Notes under the pieces: model-generated
Databases searched by the model: none
Told to the model about the DNA's origin: nothing
What the model saw: only the letters and a program-made list of their open reading frames with translations
Position numbers and translations under genes: made by a program
Source: Epiperipatus broadwayi
Taxonomy: Eukaryota; Onychophora; Udeonychophora; Euonychophora; Peripatidae
Length of the DNA: 64,000 nt
Direction: 5' to 3'
NCBI GenBank assembly: GCA_028023455.1
Contig: JAQFVV010000012.1
Location: 8,468,499-8,532,498, forward strand
Shown: positions 48,272 through 59,200 of the stretch, piece after piece
How positions within the stretch are numbered: the stretch's first letter is position 1
Layout of the letters: each line of letters opens with the position of its first letter

Positions 48272-48392
48272 ATAAGTAATATTTACTGAGGCTATAACCT
48301 TGATAATATGCGTATAAAATGCGATAATAGGGACCTCTACAGGTGTTTTAACGCATATTATCGAGGTTATAGCCTCAGTAAATATTACTTAT
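48272..48392. repeat. Foldback with 42-bp arms
   Basis: The 42-bp arm at 48272-48313 (ATAAGTAATATTTACTGAGG, then to GCGT) is inverted at 48351-48392 with a single mismatch. The 37-nt spacer holds TAGGGACCTCTACAGGTG. A diverged relative at about 29632-29725 shares AATATTTACT and TAGGGACCTCTACAGGT. The near-identity of the arms suggests recent origin or conversion. No GAAA box, so not a hammerhead. Confidence 0.85.
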
Positions 48393-48735
48393 ATAAATAA
48401 AGAAAGATTTTATAGAATTTCCATCAATGATATGCTCACAATTTTGTTTGAAGTTTATTTAAAATAATCAATGCCACTTGGTGAAAGAATTGATGGTTAT
48501 TCACACAGTTTCTCCAATCAAACAACAAATATAAATATATATATATAAAGTGGCAGCTCAAATATTGGGATGCAAACAATAAATTCACAAACATAATAAA
48601 ATATAATTAAAACCATAGACAGTTATATTATGTAATTATCAAGAACCCCATGTTTAAAGTATGTCCCAAAGATTACAAAAAAGCCATATCTTCATTATGT
48701 TTTATATTTTTTAATAAACAAAAATATAAATTCTT

Positions 48736-48831
48736 GTCAATGCATTGGTGGCTTAGTGGTTAGCATAGCTGCCTTCCAAGCTGCTGGCCCAGGTTTGCTT
48801 CCCGATCAACACATTTGACATATGAAAAAAG
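48736..48831 (+). mobile_element. tRNA-Gly-derived SINE, short subfamily
   Basis: GCATTGGTGGCTTAGTGGTT, AGCATAGCTGCCTTCCAAGC and CAGGTTTGCTTCCCGATCAA follow tRNA-Gly(TCC) very closely, including the anticodon TCC in CCTTCCAAG, so this subfamily shows the SINE's origin. The end is CACATTTGACATATG plus an A-run. Target duplication ATAAATTCTT (48726-48735 and 48832-48841). This is not a functional tRNA gene: the acceptor and T arms are mismatched. Confidence 0.92.
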
Positions 48832-48841
48832 ATAAATTCTT

Positions 48842-50100
48842 TATGTCTCTTAATGCTTAGGTGATGTCTGTCACTAATTGCTAGTAATTATCTTTCTGCG
48901 TAATAAAAATTGAATATTTCTTAAATGAGTTTCGCTGATTTTGTTGTATTTCTATAATTCATTTTGAAAGGTATTTCAAATCTTTATAACTAAAATTTAT
49001 TCATAATTTTTCATCTCCAAATAATAATAATATAATTTTTTTTGCACTACTAACTGTAAGCTATTAACTTTTTCAAACCAAGAAACACAAAATTTATTTT
49101 ATGACTCTTATCTTGTTACTTGTATATATCTCGTTAAATTGGTTTAGTTCAAGATGTTTGCTTGCAATTTTTCTTTATATTTCAGTAATGAAAATGCTAT
49201 TGATAATAACTTGTGTATTTTCTTCATTTTCAAACATAATTCAATATCATAAGAAAAACAAATTATTAAAAATGTTGTAATCCCTTAAATGTTTTAAGCT
49301 AATATTAAGCTGAAACAAACCTGTATAGGATTGAATTAGCTGGTTAATATCTGTCATAGTATGTTGCAATGTGAAACACATTACTGTTTGGTAATAAATC
49401 TACTAAATTGCAGTCAAAGAATAAATTATTTCTTTAGATCATGATTATTTTAGATAAATTGTTTTGCTTGTCAGCAATATGAAATGGCATGGAGAGTTGA
49501 GGGTCGTGTGAGTTCGAATTCCACTTACATTGCATATATATATATGCAGTTTTAAGCCTGTATAGTGTATTAATTTACTTATTGTTTTTTGTAATTAGCT
49601 AAATAATTATAATAATATTGGAAATATATTTCAAAATATAAATTTATTATAATTTATTATATTCTAGATAAAGCCTGAATTCTCTAGCCATAAAAAAAAC
49701 ACCTCTGCCCATATCTATATACTAGTAAAAAAAAAAAAAAATCACAATGAAATGATAATTGGAGTTTTGATTGTGTGTCTATATATATAGTAAAATTGTC
49801 ACCAATTTATTTTAAAACTATATTTTGCAGAAACAAACGAAAGTAAATAGAATTTACAAAAAAGACTAAAATATTTACGTTATTTAAATAATCTAAGATA
49901 TCACGATTTTCAGAATTAACTTTATTCAGTGAACCTCAGTAAATTTTATTTCAGTTATGAATTTCTGTATATGTTCAATCGCAATTAAAAAAAAATATAT
50001 CTTGCTTAAATGAGTAGATATTACATTTCTCTGCATTTTTAACTATCTACACAAAGTCAAAGTATGTAATTTATTTCAGAATAAATAATAAAGCATACCA
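48842..50100. other. AT-rich DNA with one hammerhead-repeat tail fragment
   Basis: At 49468-49545 lies the outer end of the CCAA/TTGG hammerhead repeat (GTCAGCAATATGAAATGGCA, GGAGAGTTGAGGGTCGTGTG, GAGTTCGAATTCC) without the ribozyme. The rest has no recognisable feature. Confidence 0.6.
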
Positions 50101-50935
50101 AATGTTGGAGGTAAAATAATAAAACATATAAGATTTGCAAATGATGTGACTCTTATAGCTGAGGATGAAAAGTGCCTTCAGATTATATTGAATACATTGG
50201 AAGAAAGATGTATGAAATATCAAATGAAGATTAATGTTGAGAAAACTAAATGTTTATGGATAGGAGGAATGCAAAAAGACTGCAAATTGAAATCCATGAT
50301 AACATAGTTCAACGGGTGAAAAGAGTTAGATATTTGGGTAGTTGGTTGAATGAGGATAGAAGTGAAGATGAAATTAAAAGAAGAATAACATTGACAAAGC
50401 AAGCATTTATTAAAAGAAAAAATATTTTGTGGACCTTTGAAGAGAAAATTAAGGAAAATATTAATTAAATGCTATGTGTGGAGTATACTATTGTATGGAT
50501 GAGAAACGTGAACATTGAGTAATAAAATTAGAACAGATTGAAAACCTTTGAGATGTGGTATTGAAGAAGGATAGAAAAAATCAGTTGGATAAATAAAATA
50601 ATAAATGATGAAGTTTTGAAAAGAATAAATGAAAAAAGAAAATTGGTGGAGGAAGTTAGAAATAGAAAAAGAAACTGATTGGGTATATATTAAGAAAGAT
50701 TTAATGAAAGATGTTTTGAAGGAAATGATGTGTGGAAACAAAAAGAAAGGATAGAAAAGATTGACAGTGCTGGATGATATAAGAAATGGGAAAAATTACT
50801 TAAAATTGAACTGGACAATGAAGAGAACGGAATGGCAAAATGGATGAATTGGTGATGTGACTGCTCTCTGGACCTCTACATTGGACAGAATACTATTGAT
50901 GATGATAATAATGATGAATATGTGTTTCACTAATG
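50101..50935 (+). pseudogene. LINE fragment: reverse transcriptase C-terminal part
   Basis: From about 50108 the frame reads GGKIIKHIRFANDVTLIAED and MKYQMKINVEKTKCLWIG, the polymerase motif C region (FADD has become FAND) and the 'GMKINVKKTK' block. A frameshift near 50270 leads to QIEIHDNIVQRVKRVRYLGS, WLNEDRSEDEIKRRI and TKQAFIKRKNILW. Later pieces include CYVWSILLYG and MKDVLKEMM. These match a widespread animal APE-type LINE. The element ends in GATGATGATAATAATGATG (about 50899-50917), a simple-repeat tail. It is 5'-truncated and non-functional. It differs from the RTE-like element at 11.9 kb. Confidence 0.82.
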
Positions 50936-52874
50936 TAGATTTTACCTTATAATTAAGAACTTTGTATAAATATTTTAAAGATATTTATAAACTAGGAATA
51001 TTGATTTTAGATTGAAGTTTTGGTTTCACACTAATAAATATTGCTTGGTCTTAAATGTGGAGATTCAGCTTGGCGGTTTTTAAAAATATTATATCCAAAA
51101 ATCTTCATTTGAAAGATATATATATATGTGTGTGTATGCAGTTTATATATAAATTTTTGAAACAAGTGTAGGAATTAAAAGTAGTGAGATCAGCAATAAC
51201 TGGTTAATTAAAGCCTATACTTATATAATAATAGCTACAGTAGGTATGTATATATATTCATAAAATTTAAGTGCAAGCATGAAGATTTCATACAAAATTT
51301 GAACTGTGCAAGTTTATGCTAATAGTTTTCACTTTTTTTCTTTGAACGTATATAAACTTACAATTAAATAATTTTTTCTGATGTCTATATTAAAATAGTG
51401 TTGAAATAAACTTTAACATCATCCTTTTTGTGTGTGGTAAAACATTAAATAGACCATAGTAGAGCAAAGATTTTTATAGCATCTTCTCAAAAACAAATAG
51501 TAAAAAGAATACAATAATCTCCAAGTTTGCCAGCTATTAAATAATAAAGATTTTAGTAATTGTCAGTTATCAATCAATTATCAAATAATTGGCTGAGTTT
51601 GCTATTATTCATTAACTTAAAAATTAAATTCCTAGTTTGTATGAATTCAGAAAAAAGTTTGGAGTTTTATCCAGTCTAAATTCAAATTTCAAAATCAATA
51701 TGCATGCATATAGATTTATCTCTGATCACTTTTTATGAGTTTTGAAATATATCATTGAGAAAATAACTGGACAGAATAATTTTAGTAACTTTTCATGCTC
51801 ACTCTAAATATATAATTTATAGAGTATTATATATCATATATATTTTATATTTTTCCTTTCACTCTATATCTTCTTTATGCATTGATAAAATTATAAAACA
51901 CTTATATAAATCCACCTTTCTTTTATTATTGTAACAAAGTTTATTTTATTTTATCGTTGATCAATGTGGAAGTTTTGACTGACTAGCAATCTTCTTCAGA
52001 GCTAAAATATATGTAAGTATACATGAAGACATAAAATTAGTTTACTATATTTAATATAGGATATAAAAAAAGAATTCAATTTATAATGGTATATAATATG
52101 TAATTTGTATTATTTATATAGTAAAGTAATTTTATGTATTCATGTATACTATATATATTCAATTCTAAATAAAACTGACATTCAATCAAAACTAATAGAT
52201 TGATTGAGCATAAAATGAAATTATCATTGTTACAGTGATTAAAAGAAAAATGAATTTATTTAATCATTTTTGCACATTGTATTTTATTATTCCAATATCA
52301 ATGGTTCCCAAAAAATTAGCGATTGGAAAATTTGTAGAACTTAGTGTAATACATACAAGTAATTATAATGATAAAATGAAAATTGTTTAAACATTATATA
52401 TAATACACATTATCATAATTCAAATACAGTTTTTTATTGAATATTTTTTTAAAAATTAATTTAAATGAAAAATAAAATAAATAAACTTAAATCCATTACT
52501 TATATTTACTTGATTAGGAAAATATTTGGTGCTTCTAAGATTCAGAAATTTTATGTACATACTTCTTGTAAATGTGATTGATAAAAAAAATGCTTCAAAT
52601 ATTTTTTTTATATTTGTTATTAATTGCTTTAAAAATAATAATTAAGTTAAAAAATATAAATTTAAATTCATTACTTACTTACATTTGCTTGATTTTTTTA
52701 AAAAATTGGATTTGTATTTTGTAGAAAGTATCATAATAAAAGTTGGGAATTTCTTTATACACTGTTTCAGACACATTGTTATAGAGTAAAACTGTTTCAA
52801 GGATTTTTGTTCAGATTTGCCTATATAAGTGGACATTTAGGTTAAAGATAAGATGGCCACTCTTATCTTTATAA
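50936..52874. other. AT-rich non-coding DNA
   Basis: At 51950-52010, minus strand, CTCTGAAGAAGATTGCTAGT then CAGTCAAAACTTCC resembles the Penelope terminal-repeat motif (helix II GATTG/CAGTC pairs), but GAAA is changed and helix III is missing. Otherwise nothing recognised. Confidence 0.45.
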
Positions 52875-52887
52875 AAGTCGCTATCTT

Positions 52888-52992
52888 TTTTTTTTCCATA
52901 TGTCATAGCATCTGCCGAGACGCGAACCCACAACCGTCTGCAACCAACTACTTGCTTGCATGGTGGCTGTGATACCTCTCGGCTAACAATGC
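52888..52992 (-). mobile_element. tRNA-derived SINE, long-loop subfamily variant
   Basis: Minus strand: GCATTGTTAGCCGAGAGGT, a loop with CATGCAAGCAAGTAGTTGG, GTTGTGGGTTCGCGTCTC and GATGCTATGACATATGG plus an A-run (T-run on plus). Target duplication AAGTCRCTATCTT (52875-52887 and 52993-53005) with one difference. The minus-strand frame over it (52811-52999) is not a gene. Confidence 0.92.
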
Positions 52993-53652
52993 AAGTCACT
53001 ATCTTGTGTCATGATTTGGAAGGTCCCTCTAATGGCAAAATATGCTTGATTATTACGAATTTTAAAGCACATTGAACACAGGTTAAAGCCTGTTTAAAGT
53101 ATTTACATATGCTTTCTGTGTGCTCAATAAATTAATTATTACTCTTTGATGGCATTTTGTGGATAAACATTTAGTATAGAATTACAAACTTTTACTTTTA
53201 TATTTTATATGCAGTTGAGAAAAAAAAAATGAATCAGCTGACATGACTTTGTAACAATTCAATTTTTAAAAAGAAAAAAGAAACTATAGTTTATATAGTA
53301 TGCGTTTTATTGCATCAAGTTAGAATGATGTAACCTTGTGTGGATAGGAAAAAATTCTTGGCAATATTCTACCAATCTTTTTGGAAAATGAACTTTTAAC
53401 ATAAAATCAATTTTTTTTTAATTTGGGAAATTATATAGAATTAAAAATGCAGCTTCCATTTAAATTAACCTACTTCATTTTTAAAATGTGTGTGTGTGTA
53501 AGACATTGTTTGATTGCATTGTGTCACATCAAGTGGTAAATATAATTTTATGCAAATATTAAAACTAATCATATTTTACCACTTTTCTTTTTAAAATGGT
53601 CTTTTAGCATAAAATTTTTGTTGTTGTTGGTTGTCATATAAAACTGTCAATT

Positions 53653-53750
53653 ATGTCAAGCATTGATGGCCTAATGGTTAGCATAGCTGCCTTCAAAGCA
53701 GCTGTTCCGGGTTCGCTTTCCAGTCAACGCATTTGACATATGGAAAAAAA
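53653..53750 (+). mobile_element. tRNA-Gly-derived SINE, short subfamily
   Basis: GTCAAGCATTGATGGCCTAA, TGGTTAGCATAGCTGCCTTC, GGGTTCGCTTTCCAGTCAAC and GCATTTGACATATGG plus an A-run. The target duplication is AACTGTCAATTA (53641-53652) against AATTGTCAATTA (53751-53762), one difference. Same subfamily as 48736. Confidence 0.9.
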
Positions 53751-53903
53751 AATTGTCAATTAATAACATATTTATATAACTTAAGGGTAAATTAAGTTTC
53801 TTTATAAAAGAGTGTTTTATGAATAAAATACTGTTTGATTATGTTATATTAAATGGCTAATTTAATCTTGCAGAGACTTTAAAACTGTCACATATTTTAC
53901 CAG

Positions 53904-54003
53904 TTTTTTTTTTTTTCATATGTCAAAGCGTAGGCTGGGAAGCGAACCTGGGACAACTGCTTGTAAGGCAGCTGTGCTAACCACTCAGCCACCAACGCTT
54001 AGA
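53904..54003 (-). mobile_element. tRNA-Gly-derived SINE, short subfamily
   Basis: Minus strand: AAGCGTTGGTGGCTGAGTGG, TTAGCACAGCTGCCTTACAA, GGTTCGCTTCCCAGCCTACG and CTTTGACATATG plus an A-run (T-run 53904-53916 on plus). It sits about 150 bp from the plus copy at 53653 in opposite orientation. No clear target duplication. Confidence 0.88.
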
Positions 54004-54576
54004 ATAACAATTTTTTAATTGAATCATTACCTATTTTTTGAAAATGTAGATATATTCATACATCTCATGGATACATTTTTTATTTTTTTCTAGATTAACA
54101 TAATAGGCATCAACATTGTCTTCATACTTTTTCAGTTGTCTATTGCTTTGAAAATTAACTTTTAGCACAGAATTTATAACAATTTTGATTTTTATATGTT
54201 ATGTACAGATGAGAATCAATATATATTACAAGTATTTGCAATACCGTGTTGACTGATTTAAAAGTGCTTGTATTCAAATTGAGACAGCTTGGAATAATAA
54301 TAATTTAATTGCATATAGTTTATTACAGTAATCCTAATTATTGTTTCATAATACCTACTCAAAGAATTGTTGGCATTGTAAAATAATATTTATGAAGCAA
54401 TCATTAATAATTCGAAAGTTTTATTTCAAAATTTTCATTTTTTAAAATCTAATTTTATATATTTGTACTAGGATTATAAACAAAACAAAAGTCGATTTGT
54501 ATTATCAAAAATTAGCAAAGTTTTTTATATTAATTAAAACTAATAATTGAAATTGAGATGAAGGAAAATGAGAAAT
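54004..54576. other. AT-rich non-coding DNA
   Basis: Nothing recognised. Confidence 0.55.
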
Positions 54577-54741
54577 CATATATATAAAAATAGTCAAAAT
54601 AAGAGTCATAGATCACATGACCCTATTCTCTTAAGCTTGTAAGTTATAAACAATGAGGATTGCCAATTCATCAACAAGCTTTGTGATAAATGCTTAGCTA
54701 GAGAAAGCATTTAAAATATCTCAGTCAGAACCCCCCCCCAA

Positions 54742-54783
54742 ACCTCTGATCATGGTTTTGTGCTTTGGCACTCCTCAGGGAGG
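54742..54783 (-). ncRNA. Hammerhead ribozyme relic, minus copy
   Basis: Minus strand: helix I CCTCC against AGAGG (one mismatch next to the core), core CTGAGGA intact, helix II GTGC/GCAC intact, but AAAA replaces GAAA (general-base G12 lost), and helix III CCATGA carries a mismatch. Predicted inactive. Confidence 0.7.
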
Positions 54784-54875
54784 TGCTAAAGTAGGTTCAG
54801 ACACTAGATCTAAAAACATCAACCCAAAGCCAGCATTTAACTAAAAGTTATCTATTGAGTGAACCTATCCTAGCA

Positions 54876-54916
54876 CCTCTCTGATGAGTGCCAGAGCATG
54901 AAACCATGGTCAGAGG
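54876..54916 (+). ncRNA. Hammerhead ribozyme, canonical core
   Basis: Helix I CCTCT (54876-54880) pairs with AGAGG (54912-54916). The core is CTGATGA (54881-54887). Helix II is GTGC/GCAT around CAGA, GAAA is at 54900-54903, helix III is ACC/GGT around AT, and cleavage is predicted after C54911 (GUC). This is the textbook core sequence and the best single candidate for activity in the window. Confidence 0.9.
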
Positions 54917-55020
54917 CTGGGGGGGGGGTCTTGACAGAGATATTTTAAATGCCTTCTCTAGCTAAGCATTTATCACAAAGCTTGTTGAGGAATTGGCAAT
55001 CCTCATCGTTCATATATATA

Positions 55021-55726
55021 TATATTTTATATTTGAACAGTTTAAAATGTATATTTGTGAAATTATATATAGTTATAGTTTTTATCTGAAAACATCCTAC
55101 CCATATTATATTTTTAAACATTATTTTTTAAAAAAAAAAAAACCTTTTTTATTAATTTGTTTTACTATTTCCTAATGGAATAGGAGTGATTTGAGATTGT
55201 ATTTTGTTTCTAAAAAACTAATTGGTAAATTAAATCTTATTCACCTGCTAATGTTTCTGCTTGGCGCATTTTAAAGTACTTTAATATAATTTTTGTAAAA
55301 TTAATGTTGATATAAACAAATTAATATTAAAGCTTGCTGAAAAAAATCTACCTGAATAATTTGTATGCATTAATGTTTCTTTTTAAAAATATTTTGTAAA
55401 AATAAGAACAATTTTAGATTTGATAAAATATTTTTATACAATTTGCATTACACATCAACAGAAGAGGTTTTGCAAAATAGTTTTTTAATCTGCCTTGTAT
55501 ATATATATTAAATCAATGTAGAATCTTTTATAAAAATCATGGATCCCTAAAATACAAAATATAGATTATTCTCCTGTATGTATATATGTAAATATTGATG
55601 ACTGATACTTCACCTGAACTAGAAAATACTGTGCTTTACAGAGAATTAGCGGTATTTATTTATTTTTTAAAATGCTAACACTTTTTTTTTATAAATATAA
55701 TTTTTAAAGACATCTTTAAAATTCTT
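55021..55726. other. AT-rich non-coding DNA
   Basis: Nothing recognised beyond AT repeats and an A-run at about 55129-55142. Confidence 0.55.
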
Positions 55727-55819
55727 TATATATATATGTCAAAGCATTCACCGGGAAGCAAGCCCGGGCCAGCTGCCTGGAAGGCACCTATGCTAACCAC
55801 TAGGCCACCGACGCTTGGC
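55727..55819 (-). mobile_element. tRNA-Gly-derived SINE, short subfamily
   Basis: Minus strand: AAGCGTCGGTGGCCTAGTGG, TTAGCATAGGTGCCTTCCAG, CCCGGGCTTGCTTCCCGGTG and AATGCTTTGACATATAT. A perfect CCCGGG plus CTTCCCGG keeps a strong T-arm-like stem. The A-tail is replaced by a (TA)n run. No clear target duplication. Confidence 0.85.
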
Positions 55820-55942
55820 ATTTTCTTGTGATAGTGATTTATAAAGATCTTATGGATGATATATAATAATAATACGAAGAAATGAATTTCAGGATTGACT
55901 GTTCTACAGGACAATTTTATTTGATAGAATCTAGATTTTCCA

Positions 55943-56204
55943 CTCAATAAATAACTTTTAGATAAGTGCTTGGCTTTGGGTTGGTATTTTTAGATCTAGT
56001 GCCTGAATCTACCCTGGCAGCTCTCTGAGGAGTGCCAAAGCACGAAACCATGGTCAGGGGTTGTCTGACAGAGATATTTTAAGTGCTGGCTCTGGCTAAA
56101 CATTTATCATAAAGCTTGCTGAGGAATTGGCAATCCTCACTGTTTATAACTTACAAGCTTAAGAGATAGGGGTCATGTGATCTATGACTCTTATTTTGAC
56201 TATT
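55943..56204 (+). mobile_element. Single-copy hammerhead repeat (monomer), family CCTCT/AGAGG
   Basis: This is the only non-palindromic copy and so defines the roughly 260-bp monomer: CTCAATAAATAACTTTTAG, GGCTTTGGGTTGG, TTTTTAGATCTAGTGCCTGA, the ribozyme, GTTGTCTGACAGAGATATTT, CTGGCTAAACATTTATCA, GAGGAATTGGCAATCC, TATAACTTACAAGCTTAAGA, GGTCATGTGATCTATGACTC and TTATTTTGACTATT. The inner GGTCATGTGATCTATGACTC end is itself partly palindromic. No ORF and no A-tail. Confidence 0.83.
56021..56059 (+). ncRNA. Hammerhead ribozyme, intact core
   Basis: Helix I CTCT (56021-56024) pairs with AGGG (56056-56059, one G-U). The core is CTGAGGA (56025-56031). Helix II is GTGC/GCAC fully paired around CAAA, GAAA is at 56044-56047, helix III is ACC/GGT around AT, and cleavage is predicted after C56055 (GUC). 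Core complete; helix I slightly weakened. Confidence 0.86.
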
Positions 56205-59200
56205 TATTTAATATTGTATCAGATAAAAAATATAGTTCATACTTTGGATGGTTTAGTGTATTAATAGCATGAGAAATATAAGAGCTAAAAGTTTCTAAAT
56301 AATTATTAATTCAACCTATTACTTTAGTATTAAAATTACTTTCAAATTAGTACTTAGAAAGATTGAGTCATGATTGTTTAATGTATCTATGTAAGAGTTT
56401 TTGATATTAGGTAGAAAAACAATAATGTTAGCAACTGTATAAAGCAGTCCTTTAAGATATTGCCTTTTTAAAAAGTTATTTAGTAAAATATAAGTTCATT
56501 CTTAAATTATCTATTAAGAAAACTGCTATATACAGCTATTTAGTAAATATTATATAATTACTATTATATATATTGTAATGATATGGAGAAAGTGGATAAT
56601 AATGGTAATGGAAATCACAATCATCAAAAGCATCACTGTTTTTATTGAGCATAGAAAATAAGCAAAAATCAGCATTAGAAGTAAATAATATCAACAACAA
56701 ATTAATCAACAAGTGCCAATATCCATCCTTTGTGACTGGATTTAAGAGAGATACACTGTAAAATCTTCAACTGATCATCATTTAGCCTTTGCCAACTTAG
56801 GACATAATTTCATCTGCACACATAAACTTAAGTGCTAAAATAATTACAATAATACAGATATCAAAGAAATTTGCAGACTATCATATCAATGCTAATCATA
56901 AATGCTCTCAACCTTTATGTACTTTGGGTGTACTAGTCACTGTTAAACTTATCATCATAAAACTTATAATGTAAAGTGAGTGGAGTTTAAAGATAATTTT
57001 TATGACATTAGCATCAGCTAAATAATTCTAAAGACAACTATATGATTGTTCATAAATATATATACATATATACCATTATATCTGAACTAGCTTTGGGATT
57101 GCAAAGACTCTGATCAATAAAATTACATTACTTAAACTATTTTATCATTAATTAACTTGCTGAAATAACTTTAAATAAAGGTTAATAAATTTATTGATTA
57201 GAAATAATAATAAAAATCCAAAAGTCTTTTAAATTACTCTACAATACAAATAAATATTTAAAATATTTTATAAATTGATAAACTAAACTATACTTTAACC
57301 ATATTGAACTACACTAACATTCTGACAGATTTCTTTGTTCTCAGTAGATTTAAGCTTTTTTCATTTTAATATTAAACCATTATTATTTATCAGAATATAA
57401 TAAATTTGAGCTCATTTGATAGATATTTTTGTTTAGAAAATATATAAGCTTTTTAAAAAATCACATTTGATTTTCAGAGTTATTTTAAAAATTAGATTTT
57501 AATCAAAACAAAGCACTATCACATTATCAAATTTCAGGTGGAGCAGATTCAATTTGCAAAATGAATGAAATCTTCTTTGTTTGAAGTTGTTTTAAAAATT
57601 TGAACAAATTATTTTTAATATCTAGTAAATTTATCAATTTATTCTTTAAAAGTTTAAATTTTTTTCATAATTTTTACAATATCACTAAATTTTATAAGTC
57701 AGTTGAGTAACATCATTACTAGACAGTTGTATTTCCCACATTCATAATCTCTGTGGTAACATTACACAGAAGAATATATTCTTTTATATTTAAAAATAAA
57801 TATTTCCGTAAAAAAAAAAAAGTGTAATAATATATTTTTTGATTTCTAATAATTATTACACAATTATGATACAAAAATAATCATAAACTTTCTAAAAAAT
57901 AAAGTTTTTATATCATTGTAATATTTGCTCAAAGTAATTTCACAAAGTTGATGATTGCCTAATATACAAACACTAGGCATCAACATGTGGTTCCAGAAAC
58001 TTTGAAATTCCAGTTTATTCAATTATCATGACATTTTTTGAATTTTTTTGAAATTAAAATATTAAAAAAAAATTATATGTGAATTTTAAAGCTGTAAAAG
58101 AAATGGTAGCATGAGGATGAAAAATAGAAATTTAATATTCAGATTTCTCAGACATGGGTTCATTGCTTGAAAAAATTGTTTGGTTAAAACAATTTTAATT
58201 GTAGTTTATAAATATGCAAATTGTAATAAGCATTAAAAATGCATATATATATATATATGCACAAAATATTTCAATCATCAAATCAATAAATGTTATTCTA
58301 TTTAAACCAAATATAAATAATTAAATGTTCAATGTATATCTAATAAATGACCACATATGTGTGTGTTCTTATGAAATATTATATCTTGATTATCATAACA
58401 TTTAAAACAAATTATTTTGAAATTTAATTATGACAAATATAAATATAATGAATCAATCTAAAATCTGTAGTTTTTGTGTTAAAACAAAACATATTTGGAA
58501 TTTTTTTAACTTTATACAAGTCCTTTATACATGACTTAATAAAATTCTGAAGAATATATACTTAGATTCCTGAGACATCAAAGTGGTCAGTCACTTTTAT
58601 TTTCTACTAGAATATTTTTTATATAATTTATTTAGTTTTTTTTATATAAAAAATATATCAATAGAAAGAAGATTAAACACTTTTTTTGGATTGTAAAGAA
58701 ATAGGTTTTATTTACTAGTAAGGTCTCATCTTCATAGAAACTTGTTGTAAGCTTCCTCAAAAATGTGCTGTCATCCTGTAATTTCAGATCAAAATCTTAA
58801 CATCCTAAGTAATAATGATCCACAGTTTTGTTTTAAAAGTAGATTTTATTATAATGCTTTTATTGATGTTAAAGTTGAAGTAAAAGCTGAAGAAGTCAGC
58901 ATCTTACAGGTTGTGACTAACATCAAAAGACTATTTCTTTGTTTTTGGATAGAAAAAATATCACACAGAAAGCAGATATAATATAAATATTTTTTTTCAT
59001 GTTTATAAACTTTTTTGATTATTTTTACACAGTAATTAGTTGATTATTATAAATAAATACACAGGTAAACTTTCAATTTATTATGTTTTATTTTTACAAA
59101 TAGAAGCTAATAAACTTGCCTGCAATATAAAGAAAAAACATCAGAGTCTATTATGTTATCATCTGTCAAAATCAATTTAGTGTTAAAATGTTTTAAAATA

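Larger units (their letters stand above)
54587..55010. mobile_element. Inverted-dimer hammerhead repeat, family CCTCT/AGAGG
   Basis: Minus monomer (54587 to about 54853) and plus monomer (about 54860-55010) face each other, as at 45.2 kb. The minus half keeps the whole monomer, ending in the TTATTTTGACTATT tail at its left edge and reaching CTCAATAGATAACTTTTAG at the centre. The plus half starts at TGAACCTATCC and lacks the outer tail. CATATATATA on both sides (54577-54586 and 55011-55020) may be a target duplication, but it is simple repeat, so weak. No ORF. Confidence 0.85.

Noticed and set aside
48314-48350. Hammerhead in the spacer of the 48-kb foldback
   Set aside because: No CUGANGA core in either orientation and no GAAA; the spacer only forms a small hairpin.
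48736-48831. Possible true tRNA-Gly gene
   Set aside because: Target duplication, A-tail and mismatched acceptor and T arms show a SINE, not a functional tRNA gene.
51950-52010. Another hammerhead on the minus strand (CTGAAGA with paired GATTG/CAGTC)
   Set aside because: GAAA is AAAA and no helix III or UH site with matching helix I can be formed; probably a Penelope terminal-repeat scrap.
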